A DNA stretch of 64,000 bases from Massariosphaeria phaeospora (GCA_011032825.1 JAADJZ010000002.1:1116001-1180000); one strand, 5' to 3'; positions 11,712 through 22,801 are shown, numbered from the stretch's first letter. The notes: generated by a model from the letters alone, not told the origin. A program made the numbers and translations.

Positions 11712-12356
11712 ATGGACGACTCAACAACTACTACCCCGCGCGCCACCACTCACACCCCCACCACCGCCGTCCACCCATCACGCGCATCCCTCCCACTACA
11801 CACTACCCTCCTCTCAGCCGACCCGCGCTCCGCCTCCCTCCCCGCCAAATCCACCCCGTCCGTAAAGCGCAAAACCCCACAGTTCTACACTTCTGGCCCT
11901 CACATCTCGCTCGCGCGCGCCTACTACCTCTCCGCCACGCAGTCGCGCAAACGCAGCCGCATGTCCACCTCCACCGCCCTGCACCAAAGCACATGCCTGC
12001 ACATCGCCAGCGCGGACAGCGTCGAGTCCGATCTGTGGATACTGCCGGACTTTGACGAGTGGGAGTTCGATGCGGGGGAGAGTGCGGGGCGCGAAGACGA
12101 CGACGACGGTGGTGGTGGTGATGCTCAGGGTGGAAGGGCGTGGGCGCCGCTGGTGTCGCGCGCGGTGGTGTCGAATCGGGAGAGGTTGCGGCAGCGGCTT
12201 GAGGGCGACGGGTGGGCGTTTGTGGGGGGGAAGTATGGGGATGGGGATGCGGATGGGGGTATGGATGTGCTGGCGGGACTGGATAGCGGGAGCGAGGAGA
12301 GCGTCGATGAGGAGTTTGACGTGGTGGTGCTGCCTATGGTGCAGGTGTCGTGCTGA
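11712..12356 (+). CDS. Hypothetical protein, Ser/Thr/Pro-rich, single exon
   Basis: This is an intact 214-codon frame after a pyrimidine-rich leader. The N-terminus (1-65) is low-complexity Thr/Pro/Ser. The middle has an ordered-looking block (TPQFYTSGPHISLARAYYLS, then a basic RKRSRMSTS, then SADSVESDLWILPDFDEWEF). The C-terminal third is acidic and ends DEEFDVVVLPMVQVSC. I know no characterised relative, though similar short proteins seem common in Dothideomycetes. Third codon positions are strongly C-biased up to about 12050 and strongly G-biased afterwards, which suggests genuine coding sequence with a shared composition quirk. No targeting signal or catalytic motif is visible. Confidence 0.65.
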   Translation: MDDSTTTTPRATTHTPTTAVHPSRASLPLHTTLLSADPRSASLPAKSTPSVKRKTPQFYTSGPHISLARAYYLSATQSRKRSRMSTSTALHQSTCLHIASADSVESDLWILPDFDEWEFDAGESAGREDDDDGGGGDAQGGRAWAPLVSRAVVSNRERLRQRLEGDGWAFVGGKYGDGDADGGMDVLAGLDSGSEESVDEEFDVVVLPMVQVSC

Positions 12357-12948
12357 GAGTGGCGACATATCATCGTCTGTGCTCCATGTACGAGCCGACC
12401 GTGGAAGTACACGGCAACACGGCGCACCATCAGCTGGAAAAGCACTTGCTCATTCGGTTTTGGCGTGCAAGGAAAAGTGCTTGTTAGCTTGGCTTGGCCT
12501 GCTGAGTTGCTGATCCGGTTTCCACTCTCATTTCTCTTCTTGCTGTTATATCCTCCTCCGTCCGGTGCCCTTCCCCTATGTCTTCACGAACCCCAATCTG
12601 TACTTCCTTGCCAACTCAACGATACCCAAATTCCACCCCGCCAAACCAAAACCTAATACATGTACCACCACTCCCATGTAACCATTTGCGCAAACTACAA
12701 ACACCCTGTATCACACTTGTACCCGTCCCTAGCCTAATGTTGATACGACAACGAGCGTGTAATGCAACATCAATCAATCATATCACAAATGAACCGACCA
12801 CCACGATATCCGAACACCTGTAGAACCAAGGCATAGGCTTAACAATGCATAAAAGTCGATTTCGCTAACAGGACTACCATGATAATTGCATCTACACCCT
12901 GTCTACTCGTACACCCTATCGACCTACTCACTCACCAACACCATACCC
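12357..12948. other. Convergent intergenic region, no gene seen
   Basis: This separates the 3' ends of the hypothetical gene and SAC1. It is C/A-rich on the plus strand and holds no recognisable gene or structured element. Confidence 0.6.
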
Positions 12949-15188
12949 CTACTCAATCCTCTTCTTCCCTTCCTCCAAGCCAAGCAGTCTCGCATCGCTC
13001 TTCCCGCGCTCATGTTTCGTCCCCACCAAGCTCCCTACAACCATATTATTCTGCACCTTCGCCAGTGCCTCCTGCACGCTCTCGATCGCATACGGCGGAC
13101 GATTCAACTTGGGCCAATTCACCTAGCCACCAACATTAGCAGAGTCTCACTAAAAAAAAGTGGGGTATCACGCTCGAAAGACTTACAAACAGCGTCCCGT
13201 TCGTCCAGATGAAGTAGCCACATGCCGCCGCCATGACGATACTCAGGAACATGACTACTCTCAACGGCAAAATCGTCGCTTCGGAGGCGGGCCTGGTCAG
13301 ACTGCCCACGAAGATGAAGAAGATGCTCGCGGCGAGGATGTACGGGATCGACTGGATGAACAGCGGCCGGCGGTCCGCAAACAATAAGCGACTGCCGATA
13401 CCGCTATCTGACGGCAAGTAGGTTCCCAAGAATAGATCAAACGCATCCTGCCGCGGTCCATCGGCGAAGTTGTTCCGGAAGTACCGCGTCACGGAGTTCT
13501 GCAGGTCCTGGAGCGCCCCGGCTTTGGTCCTGTTGCCTGTTCGCGTGAAGTCTGTCTTCAGCGCCCCCGTGCCAGAATACGATTTCGACACCACGTCCGC
13601 GTTGTCGGCCCAGATGTTGCGGAAGAGGAATTCGAAGGCTTGGTCGTCTTGCGCGTTTTCGCCGTCGCGGAGGATACCCAGGTCAATGAGCATGCGGGAG
13701 AGAATGTAGCGGCCCAGCATGCTCTGCACGACGTTTGTGCGGTCGAGGCAGTCCATGCAGTTTGTGCGGACCACAGCAGTTTGATGACGTCTGACTTCGA
13801 TGCGGCCGGTGTCGCCAGGCATGTCGACGCCGCGAAAGTATCCATTCTTGATGACGGGTTCTTCGAGTTTGTCCATGAGTAGCTTCGCGCGGTCCCAGCG
13901 GAGGCCTTTCGTTTCGTTGTGGAAGTCAAAGTAGATGTAGTGTAGGCGGTCGAATGCCGTCTGTGCTTGGTGCGGCTCGACGACGTGAAACTTTTCAGAA
14001 GTAACCTGGTCGCCTTCTACGTTCCCGACTGGCGACGATACGAGCATTTCAACCATCTGCTCATACGCCTCCTTGACCCTTTGTTCCCGTCCTTTTTGGT
14101 TGACAAGATTGACAAGCCAATTGTCGCCGTATAAGCTGATTTGCTCGCCAAAGTGCTTCTTCGCGGCGGACACGGCCCCTTCCACACCGCGGATCTGGAG
14201 CTTGGGCGTGTATTTGAGCGTGTTGATCTCGGCCCAGTACACAGGCACGCTTCCCCGAGTCTGGACGTAGGCCAGCACCTGAACCTCCTTGGCTGCGTTT
14301 CTCCCAGCTGCCCCGTTTTGGGGAGCGTTTCCTGCAAAGCCTCCCATGCCGCCCGATGCGCTGTCGTTGAGGATGATGGATTGTTCGGTCTCGTTGAAGT
14401 TTGACACATTGCCGTTCTCGTCGATGCCCCGTGAGAAGTACCGCGTCCCAGCCCTGAGCCTCGATCGCCGTGTGATGAGAATGAAGGTAAGCGGGGTGCC
14501 CTTGATTGAGGTGTTCTTGATTTCCATCATGCCGAACATGACCGGCAAGATATAAGGGTCCACGTCGGGCTGCTGGCCAGCCGAGTGTCGGTGTCCATAT
14601 CCGCTGTTCAGCCCGCCCCGGAAGTCTATCAGGTCAGATTGCACGAAGCGGTTCCAGAAGAAGCGGTCGTCGGCTCGTTTCCACAGCGGGGTAGCCGGGT
14701 CCACGTGTGCCTGTCTCTGGAAGGTATTGGTAATGTCAAAGGAGTAGGAAAAGTACAGGGGCGCGGTCTTCAGCAGGGTCTTGAGCAAAGTAAGGTAGTG
14801 GTCTTCGTCAGGATCGTGCAGCGGGCGCTCGCGTAAGGGCAGGAACTCGGTTGCAGCGACTTTGTAGATCATATGGCCCTTTATTCTGCCCATGGGCTGT
14901 GCCTTTGTGATGACAATGGCGTACTTGTCTATGCGCGAACCCATCAGCATTTACTATCAGCATGCCCTGCGGGGGAGGTATACCTAGCCGGAGCTTGATG
15001 ATGCCCAGGATGCCAGCAATGCTGGACACGCGCTTCGAGCCCAGCAGCTTCCCATCATGTAGCCGCAGGTCGCCTGACGGGCGGTCTACGACGAGCGTGG
15101 GTGCGGAGGGCGAGGACGGCGAGGAGAAGGCGTAGTGCGAGGGCGACGAGTGGACGTTGATGTCGCGGTACGGCAGGACGGCGCCCAT
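12949..15188 (-). CDS. SAC1: SAC domain phosphoinositide phosphatase Sac1
   Basis: Exons (minus) 15188-14984, 14928-13187 and 13122-12949 join in phase into 706 residues. Sac1 hydrolyses phosphatidylinositol 4-phosphate in ER and Golgi membranes. The start MGAVLPYRDINVHSSPSHYAF matches fungal Sac1 N-termini, so ATG 15188 was preferred over the in-frame ATG at 15308. The junction gives KLRLDKYAIVITKA, a conserved Sac1 block. The catalytic CX5R loop is Cys459-Met-Asp-Cys-Leu-Asp-Arg465 within RTNCMDCLDRTNVVQ. Two C-terminal membrane spans follow (IPYILAASIFFIFVGSL and VVMFLSIVMAAACGYFIW). The short last exon supplies NWPKLNRPPYAIESVQEAL and a Lys-rich tail. It is head-to-head with the Rab5 gene. 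Confidence 0.94.
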
Positions 15189-15594
15189 TGCGGCTGATCG
15201 TGCGGCGAGGACGCTGCTGGCGTGTACCTGTTGCGCTGTCTGGGCGTCTGGTGAGGAGTCTAGGAGTTGTTTCAGGGAACGGGGCAGCCGTCGAGGCGTT
15301 GGGCGCAATGTGTTTTCTCACGGGCGGGAGCAGGAAGGCATGACGAAACGCGGCGCGGCCCAAGCGCCGAACCGCCAAGCCGCCCATCGCCGTCACGCTC
15401 AACCTTTGATCCATCCATCCTGCACCTGCACTGCCCTGCACTGCACTCGCCCGCGCGCCCACTCTCCACGCCAATAACCCCCTCCCGTTCTCCTCGACCC
15501 TTCCGCATCTTGCATCCCGCTGCTGCGAACACCAGACCCGACGTCTGCCACGGACCCGATCGCCGCCGCGTCACCTCCTCCCCCATCCTCGAAC
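15189..15594. promoter_or_regulatory. Shared head-to-head promoter of SAC1 and Rab5
   Basis: Only 406 bp separate the two start codons (15188 on minus, 15595 on plus), so the interval must contain both promoters and both 5' leaders. No TATA box is obvious. The Rab5-proximal 130 bases are C/T-rich. Confidence 0.6.
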
Positions 15595-16461
15595 ATGTCG
15601 GCCAGGATGCAGCAGGGCGGACGGCCAGGAGGCTCCAAATTCGCCCAGTTCAAGCTGGTGCTGCTCGGTATGGCTCTACACGCTCTTTTGGGGGTTTTCG
15701 AATCGCTAACGCTCCGCAGGTGAATCAGCTGTAGGAAAGGTATACAGCCGGCTATAGCAAGGCAACCATGATATCGGGCTAACATGTCACAGTCGTCGCT
15801 AGTGCTGCGATTTGTCAAGGTAGGCTAGATGTGTCCAGCTCGCGGTGCCCCAGTGTACTAATCTGGCCAGGACCAATTCGACGACTACCGGGAATCCACC
15901 ATTGGCGCCGCCTTCCTCACCCAGACCATCGCCCTCGATGAATCGACAACGGTCAAGTTCGAGATCTGGGATACCGCAGGCCAGGAGCGGTATAAGTCGC
16001 TTGCGCCCATGTACTACCGAAATGCCAACTGCGCCGTAGTCGTCTACGATATCACCCAAGCTGTCAGAGCCCCCAGTGCTTTTAAAAACAGGATGCTAAC
16101 ACAGCAATAGGCGTCGCTAGACAAAGCAAAGGCCTGGGTGAAGGAACTGCAACGCCAAGCCAACGAGAACATCATCATCGCCCTCGCTGGAAATAAGCTA
16201 GATCTTGTCACCGAATCCCCCGACAAGCGCGCCATCTCTACCGCCGATGCCGAGCAGTACTCCCGAGAGGCCGGGCTTCTGTTTTTCGAGACGTCAGCAA
16301 AGACGAGCGAGAATGTGCGGGAGCTGTTCACTGCCATCGCGAAGAAGCTACCCCTAGATCAAGGCGGCCCGCGGAACCTGCGACCGGGCCAGCAACGGCA
16401 GGGCGTGAATCTCAGGCCGGAACCGAACCAGACACAAGGCCCTGCAGGGTGCAACTGCTAG
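15595..16461 (+). CDS. Rab5-family small GTPase (Ypt5/Vps21 type)
   Basis: Exons 15595-15667, 15720-15739, 15793-15819, 15871-16062 and 16111-16461 join in phase into 220 residues. Rab5 GTPases drive early-endosome fusion and vacuolar sorting. All G motifs are present: P-loop GESAVGKS (25-32), effector loop Thr in STIGAAF, WDTAGQE, GNKLD and ETSAK. The Rab5-typical [21 protein letters not shown] block spans the last junction. The C-terminus GCNC supplies a CxC double-geranylgeranylation site. Two microexons (20 and 27 nt) encode the P-loop region, which is easily missed by gene finders. The donor at 16063 (GTCAGA) is weak but is the only one giving the conserved sequence. Confidence 0.95.
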
Positions 16462-17429
16462 AGATTACCCAAGCTTCTGCTGGCATGCAGAAGTCGAGCC
16501 TTGCAGCAGTCTTGGCGGAGAAGAGCAGTCACTGTGTGAGGGGGAACAATATCTTCGAGCTGTAGGTTGTTGGCAGGGCAGTAGTTTCCTCGTCTTGTGT
16601 CAGACCTCGCCTTTTCTTTGGGCATTTGGGCCTTGGAGTATACGGACTGGACTTGTGGATTGTGGATTGTCTACTACTTAAGAGATGAGCTTCGAGGCTA
16701 CTCGGCAATTAAGCTTTAATAATTCCCGCTTCTTATTTCCGTTGTTCCGCTTCGTCCTCGCTTGTATCTCATTGCAATACTGTCGTCCGCATACTAAATT
16801 CGTTCTCGCATACCACGTATACTATCCGCTTCAGTGCTTTGTACGGCCTCCGTTTCAACTCCACTTGTTTGTGCTTCCACATGATAACATGTTGGGAAAC
16901 TGTACCACATCGTTAACCGGGGATGGACATCGAATATCCGCATACGATCTTCCTGATGATTCCTTGAGTGGCACGAAAGTGGTGCCACTGAAACCCAGTT
17001 TTATGGATGTTCCCCCTTATCTTTGAGCTGGCAAAGACTTGCCTTCAACACGTTTTCTCTTATCGGAATCGGCAACTTGGAAGTCCGTAAGCATTCCGGA
17101 GTACCCTGTACTCTTGGTGGGTTATCTAAAATTGTGGCAGGAGGTAGACAAGTGAGTCGAATCGTTCTCATTGATAGATCGATCTAGACTACGTTGATAT
17201 CGCTCGCGATACCTCCACATGTCCCTTCTTGTGCCCGCCACCACGATGCTAGCAACAGGTACTAGTCAAGAACAAGACCTGGAAGTCGGTTAGTTATGTA
17301 TCCTGGAAACTCGGAGTCTTTTACCAAAGGTATATAAAATAGAGATCCACGCATCTGTTCTTCATCCGCAGCGCCTCCATCTCAACATCGACTCCATTCC
17401 AACCTCGCCTCACCCCTCAAACCACCACC
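16462..17429. other. Intergenic region, no gene seen
   Basis: This covers the Rab5 3' side and the promoter of the first secreted-protein gene. The frame at 16685-17026 has no recognisable features. A TATA box sits near the right end (17331). Confidence 0.6.
17331..17339 (+). promoter_or_regulatory. TATA box of the first secreted-protein gene
   Basis: TATATAAAA lies 91 bp upstream of the ATG at 17430, followed by a C-rich leader. This spacing is typical of strongly regulated fungal genes. Confidence 0.6.
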
Positions 17430-18089
17430 ATGCACCCCTCCCCCCTCCTCACCACCCTCCTCGCCACCTTCACCTTCACCTTCACCGCCTCCGCCCACCT
17501 CCCCCCAGAATCCCCACCTCCACCCATCCCCCACCTCCTCATCTCCCACTTCGCCGCCTTCATCAGCACCAACCCCTCCATCCCCTCCCACCTCTCCTTC
17601 AACGTCACCGACCCGCGCCCGACCTCCTACCACGCCTCCACCTGCCTCTTCGCCACCAACGAAACCTTTCCATCGCTCTTCCTCGACCGCTGGTCGCACT
17701 GCGACGACGATCCCGTTGAGGATGTCGCGTGGCGCGTTGATGAGCACGGCCGTGTTAAGTTAAGGAGGCCGTGGTGGGAGGAGGATGGTGAGGGGTGAGT
17801 GCGCGCTTGCTCGTTCGCCCCTTTGTCTTTTCTTGTCTTGTCTTCGTGGATATAGCGGAGCGGTGCTACAGATGCGATACACTGTGTATGTGGGCGTGGG
17901 CTAACGTGTGCGTGTGTGTGCGCGTGCAGGGTTAATTGGCTGTTTGTCGGTACGACGGATTGGGCGGATGCGGGGTGGAGTGCGGCGCCGTCGCTGGCGG
18001 GTTGTGCGAATGCGACGGTGGCGGTCGCGGGGCAGTTTTGGTCGAGGACGAGGGATTGGAGGTTTCCGATTACGACGGTGATTGTCTGA
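17430..18089 (+). CDS. Small secreted protein, candidate effector (first of a tandem pair)
   Basis: Exons 17430-17794 and 17930-18089 join in phase into 174 residues. A signal peptide (about 1-22, TLLATFTFTFTASA) is followed by a compact domain with few cysteines (in STCLF, SHCDDD and AGCANA), two FNVT/NETF-type N-glycosylation sites and a Trp-rich C-terminal half (WLFVGTTDWADAGW). Layout, size, phase-2 intron position and expected beta-rich pattern recall the AA1-like (Alt a 1-like) secreted proteins of Dothideomycetes, but this is inference. The first exon is extremely C-rich at third positions and the second is G-rich. The next gene downstream is a likely diverged paralogue. Confidence 0.72.
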
Positions 18090-18819
18090 AGGGGGTGGCG
18101 GGATCTGATCTGGGACAGACTTGCTTGCGAAACGAGGTGGGGGGGGGAGACTAAGTTGACGTTGACGTACGGGGCGATTGTGCTGTAGAGAATGGAGTCT
18201 GGTGGATGGGGAAATTGTCGTACTTGTGTAGTTCGGTGTCTGTGTAGTATAGTGTTATGTAGCGAGTCTTTACTTTTGATCGTACATGTTGCTCGTTAGT
18301 CCCCTCTACCTAGCAACACTTGCCAGCACATCATCACATCTAATCCTAGATGTACAAACTTTTCCGTGCCACACGTCACCCAAACATGACTGAACAGAAC
18401 TGTGTATGCTCCAGTTGTCTTCCAAAGTAAGTGCGCCGGTCCAAGTCCTCACTTAGCTCGAGTAGTCCCCAGGCAAGAGTAACGAATCCTTTTATATCGA
18501 TATCCGTCACCCGACCACATCTCGCCCACTCGTGGATCTGAAGACTCTGTCTAAACGGGACGGTTGAGGGTGCTAAGAAGAAGCGATGCAGGTGACGAGT
18601 TGGCGCAAGGGCTCTATGGATGCATTTCTCCCAGCCTCCTCTTTAGCGCAAGCTTCGATAATAACCCTCTTACGGTTTCGGGGGCCCGCATGTGTAGAAA
18701 AGAGGGATGCTCCCACGATCTTCGTCGTTCTTTCTCACCAAGCTCAACGCTCTCGGTCTTCACACTAGCACACCACGTCCCTCCACGTCAAAACACCACA
18801 TCTCCAATCCACCACCATA
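18090..18819. other. Intergenic region between the two secreted-protein genes
   Basis: No gene is supported. It should hold the terminator of the first gene and the promoter of the second; the 80 bases before 18820 are a C/A-rich leader. Confidence 0.6.
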
Positions 18820-19415
18820 ATGCACCCAACGCTCCTCCTAGCCGCCCTCTTCGCAATCACGACATGGGGTCTCCCAGTAGTTCCTCCTACCGCTGAATCC
18901 GTTACGGCAGCCTCTCCCACGCTAACCTTTCATGTGTCCGATTTCATTGCCCTCGACAACACAGCGTCTCCACACCCCCTCTCCTACCTCTCCTTCTTGT
19001 TCTCCGACCGCCACCCCGACCACAGCCTCTCAACCACCTGCACTCTCGCACCTTCCTCGGACAAGATCTACAAGCCGCTGTTTTCGACGTGCGCCAATGC
19101 CGCTGTGAGTTTCCGGGTCAGCGAGGGGGAAGTCGAGATCCGGAGGGGGTGGAAGAGCGGGAGGTAAGTCGATGGTATTTTCTATTATACGGCCAGTTTT
19201 CAAATTTCGGGGAGCGTGGTTTATGCGGTTAGAAGATGATGTTTAGCTAACGTTCTTCGTGCGATAGCGGGGGTTATATGACCGGGACTGCGCGCCAGGG
19301 CACGTACTGGAAGGAGGGCGAGGGCGGGAACGCGACGAAGACTGACGGCGGGAAGTTCTATTCTAGAACGGTGGAGTGGGAACTTCCGGTTACGTCGTTG
19401 AGTGCGAAGGCGTAG
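18820..19415 (+). CDS. Small secreted protein, candidate effector (second of a tandem pair)
   Basis: Exons 18820-19163 and 19268-19415 join in phase into 163 residues. The start MHPTLLLAALFAITTWGLP is a clear signal peptide and resembles the neighbour's MHPSPLLTTLLATF. The mature part has a LTFHVSDFIALDN block matching the neighbour's LSFNVTDPRP, a pair of cysteines (TTCTLA and STCANA), and a VEIRRGW motif just before the intron (neighbour: VKLRRPW). The single phase-2 intron sits at the equivalent place. The protein ends in a beta-like VEWELPVTSLSAKA. I infer an AA1-like secreted protein and a tandem paralogue of the upstream gene. The biological role is unknown. Confidence 0.72.
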
Positions 19416-20296
19416 GGTTCAGGAGACGTGGGTGATGGTGACGGACGGAATGGATTCGCTGAGGTTGTGACTGGGCGGAGGTAGAAATGAAGGTTACGAG
19501 AAATTGTACGTCTTGAAAACTCGTCGCAAATCTGGGTGCCATGAAGATGGAGCTAGGGGAATGTAGGAAAGAATAACTTAAGCATACGTGTCTAGTCGTA
19601 AAGCCGAATACCTACCCGGAGCCAGGTTTTGTAATCATATTCGAAGAGCCTTCGCTGGTGCCCATCTCCCGGGCTTGGAAGACGCGCATCCAAATTCCGG
19701 CACCTGTATACATCGATCCATATTGTGGATAGAGACATGTAGGAGTTGGCGCGCAGATGACCTCGGCATGAGGAGAGAAAACAGTGGGTTGGGCGCTAGT
19801 CCTCTTTGGGCTTAAGCTCACGGTTAGTGTTCTTCGTTAGCAGTCGCAGACCCGATGTCTCCTCACACTCTTCTTTCTCACATCTGCGATCATCTCTACC
19901 ATCTATCGTCTGCCCGTCTCATCTTCATCATGCTCAGCCACTTCCACGCAGGGTCTTTTATTCGCAACGTCGTCGTCCGTTTAATCACTGCCGTTATCTT
20001 CTCGATCGAATCTTTCCAAAATGCTTCAGTATTCTCATAGAAAGTTTGAGTTTTGCGAAAACTTCCTTCTCTTTCAGTATCCCTTATGTATCCTGTACCC
20101 ATGATTTGGTCGACTTGTGCAACATTATTATTTGTTCTGACCCACGATTGTGAGGCCACTATGCAGCCAACGTAGCTTAACTTCGCATGGGCGGAATGAC
20201 TATATGAACCCCTTCTCCTTTCTCCCTTCTCCTCAATGTTCATCCAGTTGTCAATCCTGACTACCATCCAAAGCCATTATTGCCAAAATATCGGCA
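19416..20296. other. Intergenic region, no gene seen
   Basis: No domain-bearing frame was recognised. The stretch 19840-20290 is T/C-rich on the plus strand and may include the leader of the RING-like gene. Confidence 0.6.
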
Positions 20297-21211
20297 ATGA
20301 ATCTGTCTGACCCACGCAACAAGACGTGCGACTGCTGTCCTGAACCACGGACATTTAACCAGTGGCGCAAAAAGCACCTCCGCCTAGTCCCCGTTCCAAT
20401 CGACGACCCAGAGTGCCCGATCTGCCGCGAGCCGTACGGTGAACGCAGCCTGGTGAACGGTATGCTCGATACGCCATACCAAATGGTAGGCCTTAGCAAC
20501 TGCTCCCACGTGTTTGGCAAAGCTTGTCTCTATGCAATGATCCAGGCCGGTAAAGGCTGGAACAACTGTCCGTTGTGCAGGGGCCAGTGGTTCCAAGATG
20601 CTAAAGGGCTCCCCACAGACCCTGAGCCCCTACGCATTGAAGCTGCAGAATTGGTAGCCAGTGTGACTAGCGTGGACATCGCAACAGCTAGATACTGGAT
20701 CTACCGCGAACCCGAATGGAAGGACCGCGCACAACTAATGTTGATGGACTGGATGGAACGCCACAATGACGCCACCAAATTGATGATAAAGACAACAAAT
20801 ACGGAAATGGTGTCCGGCCTACTTGTCAAGCTGGCAAATTGGCTTCCACCCCTAGATCACTGCCCAATCTCCTCGAGTGGCATGTACACCGGTGACCCAC
20901 TCACGTTCAAGTACTGGCAGCTGCCGCCGCAATTCGTCCGTCACCCTCTCCTCGACAGCTGGTTCTCACCCAACGGCCAACGTCTCCATGACATGTTCCG
21001 TGCTCGTATAGCCGCTGCGTTGCCGCCTCACAACTTGTCCAGGGATTCCCAAGCCGTTATTGACGACGTCATTCTGCAGTCCGTTGAGTTCTATGGGTCG
21101 CAGGATGTTTTCTGGGGCACGTTAGTCTACTTGCACGTCTTGTTGGTCAAGTATCCGTGGGATACTCACAATCACTCGGGTGTATACCCTTGGACTAAAT
21201 ACTTCCTCTAG
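20297..21211 (+). CDS. RING-type zinc finger protein, single exon
   Basis: This is an intact 304-residue frame. A RING-like finger occupies residues 40-94: Cys40-x2-Cys43 (ECPICREPYG), Cys69-x-His71 (NCSHVFGKAC), Cys77, and Cys91-x2-Cys94 (NCPLCRGQW). The usual ligand at position 74 is Gly, giving HVFGKAC. A similar Gly is frequent in fungal RING-like proteins, so the domain may still bind zinc with fewer ligands. An extra CDCC cluster lies at 11-14. The C-terminal 200 residues are helical-looking and unrecognised. Such proteins are usually called putative E3 ubiquitin ligases; the substrate and location are unknown. Confidence 0.78.
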   Translation: MNLSDPRNKTCDCCPEPRTFNQWRKKHLRLVPVPIDDPECPICREPYGERSLVNGMLDTPYQMVGLSNCSHVFGKACLYAMIQAGKGWNNCPLCRGQWFQDAKGLPTDPEPLRIEAAELVASVTSVDIATARYWIYREPEWKDRAQLMLMDWMERHNDATKLMIKTTNTEMVSGLLVKLANWLPPLDHCPISSSGMYTGDPLTFKYWQLPPQFVRHPLLDSWFSPNGQRLHDMFRARIAAALPPHNLSRDSQAVIDDVILQSVEFYGSQDVFWGTLVYLHVLLVKYPWDTHNHSGVYPWTKYFL

Positions 21212-22028
21212 TCACGGACTCCTTCCTAGAACGCCAATACTCGGAACGTTCGAGCATTGTTTGGGAGATTATTCCTAGCAAATCATTGTTAGCACATGGT
21301 CAAGTTACAACTTGACGCGTATGGATTCGAAGATCGACATCTATACAACTCTTCGCGGATCAAATCGAGCAACAATATCAATAATATCTATACAGTTAAC
21401 ATATCGCAACAGGATGCTCGATCGTGATCTCGGATTACATCTAAATATGACACACATGGATCAAGCTCACATATCCCCCCCAACAGCCGTACGCCATCCT
21501 ATCATAATATGCACAACCCACAACAATATGAGTCACAAAGAGTTCTCATATGACCCATTGTGAAAGAAATCTTCTAGCTGAAGTTACCATGCACCACGTA
21601 CGCAAACGTATAAGATAGTCCAATCTCAGTTGCGGAGTTAGTAGGGGTGTTGGTGTCAACTTACTTTTTGATGAACAATGGTTCCGAGAGTGCGCTCTAC
21701 TAGACGAACCACGCACTCAGCTCACGCCGAAAGCTCCCTCACTGGAACGTTGAGCTTTTGCGCAAACTTGTTTGTCAGTTTACTCGCACGATTGGCTCTC
21801 GCACGATAGCATACCTGCGAACCGGTCGGAAGAAAGCTGCGACAAGGTAGGATATAGGACATGGGTTTTCTCCTATGCAAAGAGCAGCGCCTGATCAGTG
21901 CAAAGGATTCACGCTACTACTGGGGAGCCTTCAAAAAGGCACTCCACGCACGCCTGATCCGCATCGACCCGACCCGGCTTCCCTCAAAGTATCGTTCCAA
22001 CGACTCTGCATCTCTCTGCTACAATAAA
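21212..22028. other. Intergenic region, no gene seen
   Basis: This is an A/T-rich stretch (21300-21560) followed by the ERG28 promoter. No gene, RNA or repeat was recognised. Confidence 0.6.
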
Positions 22029-22494
22029 ATGTGGCCGTTCAACACCTCCGCACCCGCCGGCTACCTCCCCTACTTCCTCCTCAATGTACCAACAACCGTC
22101 TCCATCCCGCTTCATAATCCTCGAGCTGACCACCCAACAGGCCTCCGTACTCGCCTTTCTGCACAGCATCGTCTGCTACATCTCGCTCAAGTACTCGCTC
22201 AAACTGTTCGCCGGCCCCCGAAGTCCGCCGCCAAACGCAACCTTGGCGCACGTCTACGCGGTCAAGAACGTGTACTCGAGCGCGATCCGCGCCTACGCTG
22301 CCTACGACATTACCAATCGGCCGCTCTATGATCTTGCGACTTTGACGCTTGCGGGTGTGCTGTGGCTGTTTTTGACGGAGATTGTCGTGTATCGGACGAT
22401 TCGGTGGAGGGACGCGGCGTTCTCGTTGGTGGATTCGGGAGTCGGGTTGTGGTGGATGGTGCATATGAGGGGGTGGTATTTGAGGGGGGAGTAG
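22029..22494 (+). CDS. ERG28: Ergosterol biosynthesis scaffold Erg28
   Basis: Exons 22029-22085 and 22141-22494 join in phase into 136 residues, the usual Erg28 size. Erg28 is an ER membrane scaffold that tethers the C-4 demethylation enzymes (Erg25, Erg26, Erg27) of sterol synthesis. The N-terminus has the GYLPYFLL motif. The Erg28 pattern follows: a first span (VLAFLHSIVCYISL), a conserved Arg-Ala-Tyr helix (SSAIRAYAAYDITNRPLYDLA), a span LAGVLWLFLTEIVVYRT and a final hydrophobic segment GVGLWWMVHM. The spliced start was chosen because it supplies the conserved GYLP block; an alternative ATG at 22084 lies at the intron border. Composition switches from C-rich to G-rich near 22330. Confidence 0.9.
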
Positions 22495-22801
22495 GTTGGT
22501 TGGGTGTTGGCTTGAGGAGACGACAGATCGCAAGACGTATCGGCTCATTGGTGTATGGTAAGTTAGCGTATCCCGTCTCTGCGCACTGCAACCTACTCAC
22601 CTAATCCTCTAAGTTTTAGTTACCTTCATCATTATATGCAGGGAAAAGCGCTTGAAGGACGCGGTAGAGATCTGACAAGGTTTGAGGAGTTTACAGTCGT
22701 GTAGTCAACGGCTACTGAGTTTCTAAATGCAAACTGACAGAGTTGAGAATCTCTTAGCGATAACGAGAAGTAGTAGTCTACTTTGAGTCCTTACACCGTC
22801 G
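22495..22801. other. Convergent intergenic region, no gene seen
   Basis: This short space between ERG28 and the Zn2Cys6 gene 3' ends has no recognisable features. Confidence 0.55.

Noticed and set aside
15189..15308. Longer N-terminus for SAC1 from the ATG at 15308
   Set aside because: The extra 40 residues lack similarity to Sac1, while MGAVLPYRDINV at 15188 matches fungal Sac1 starts.
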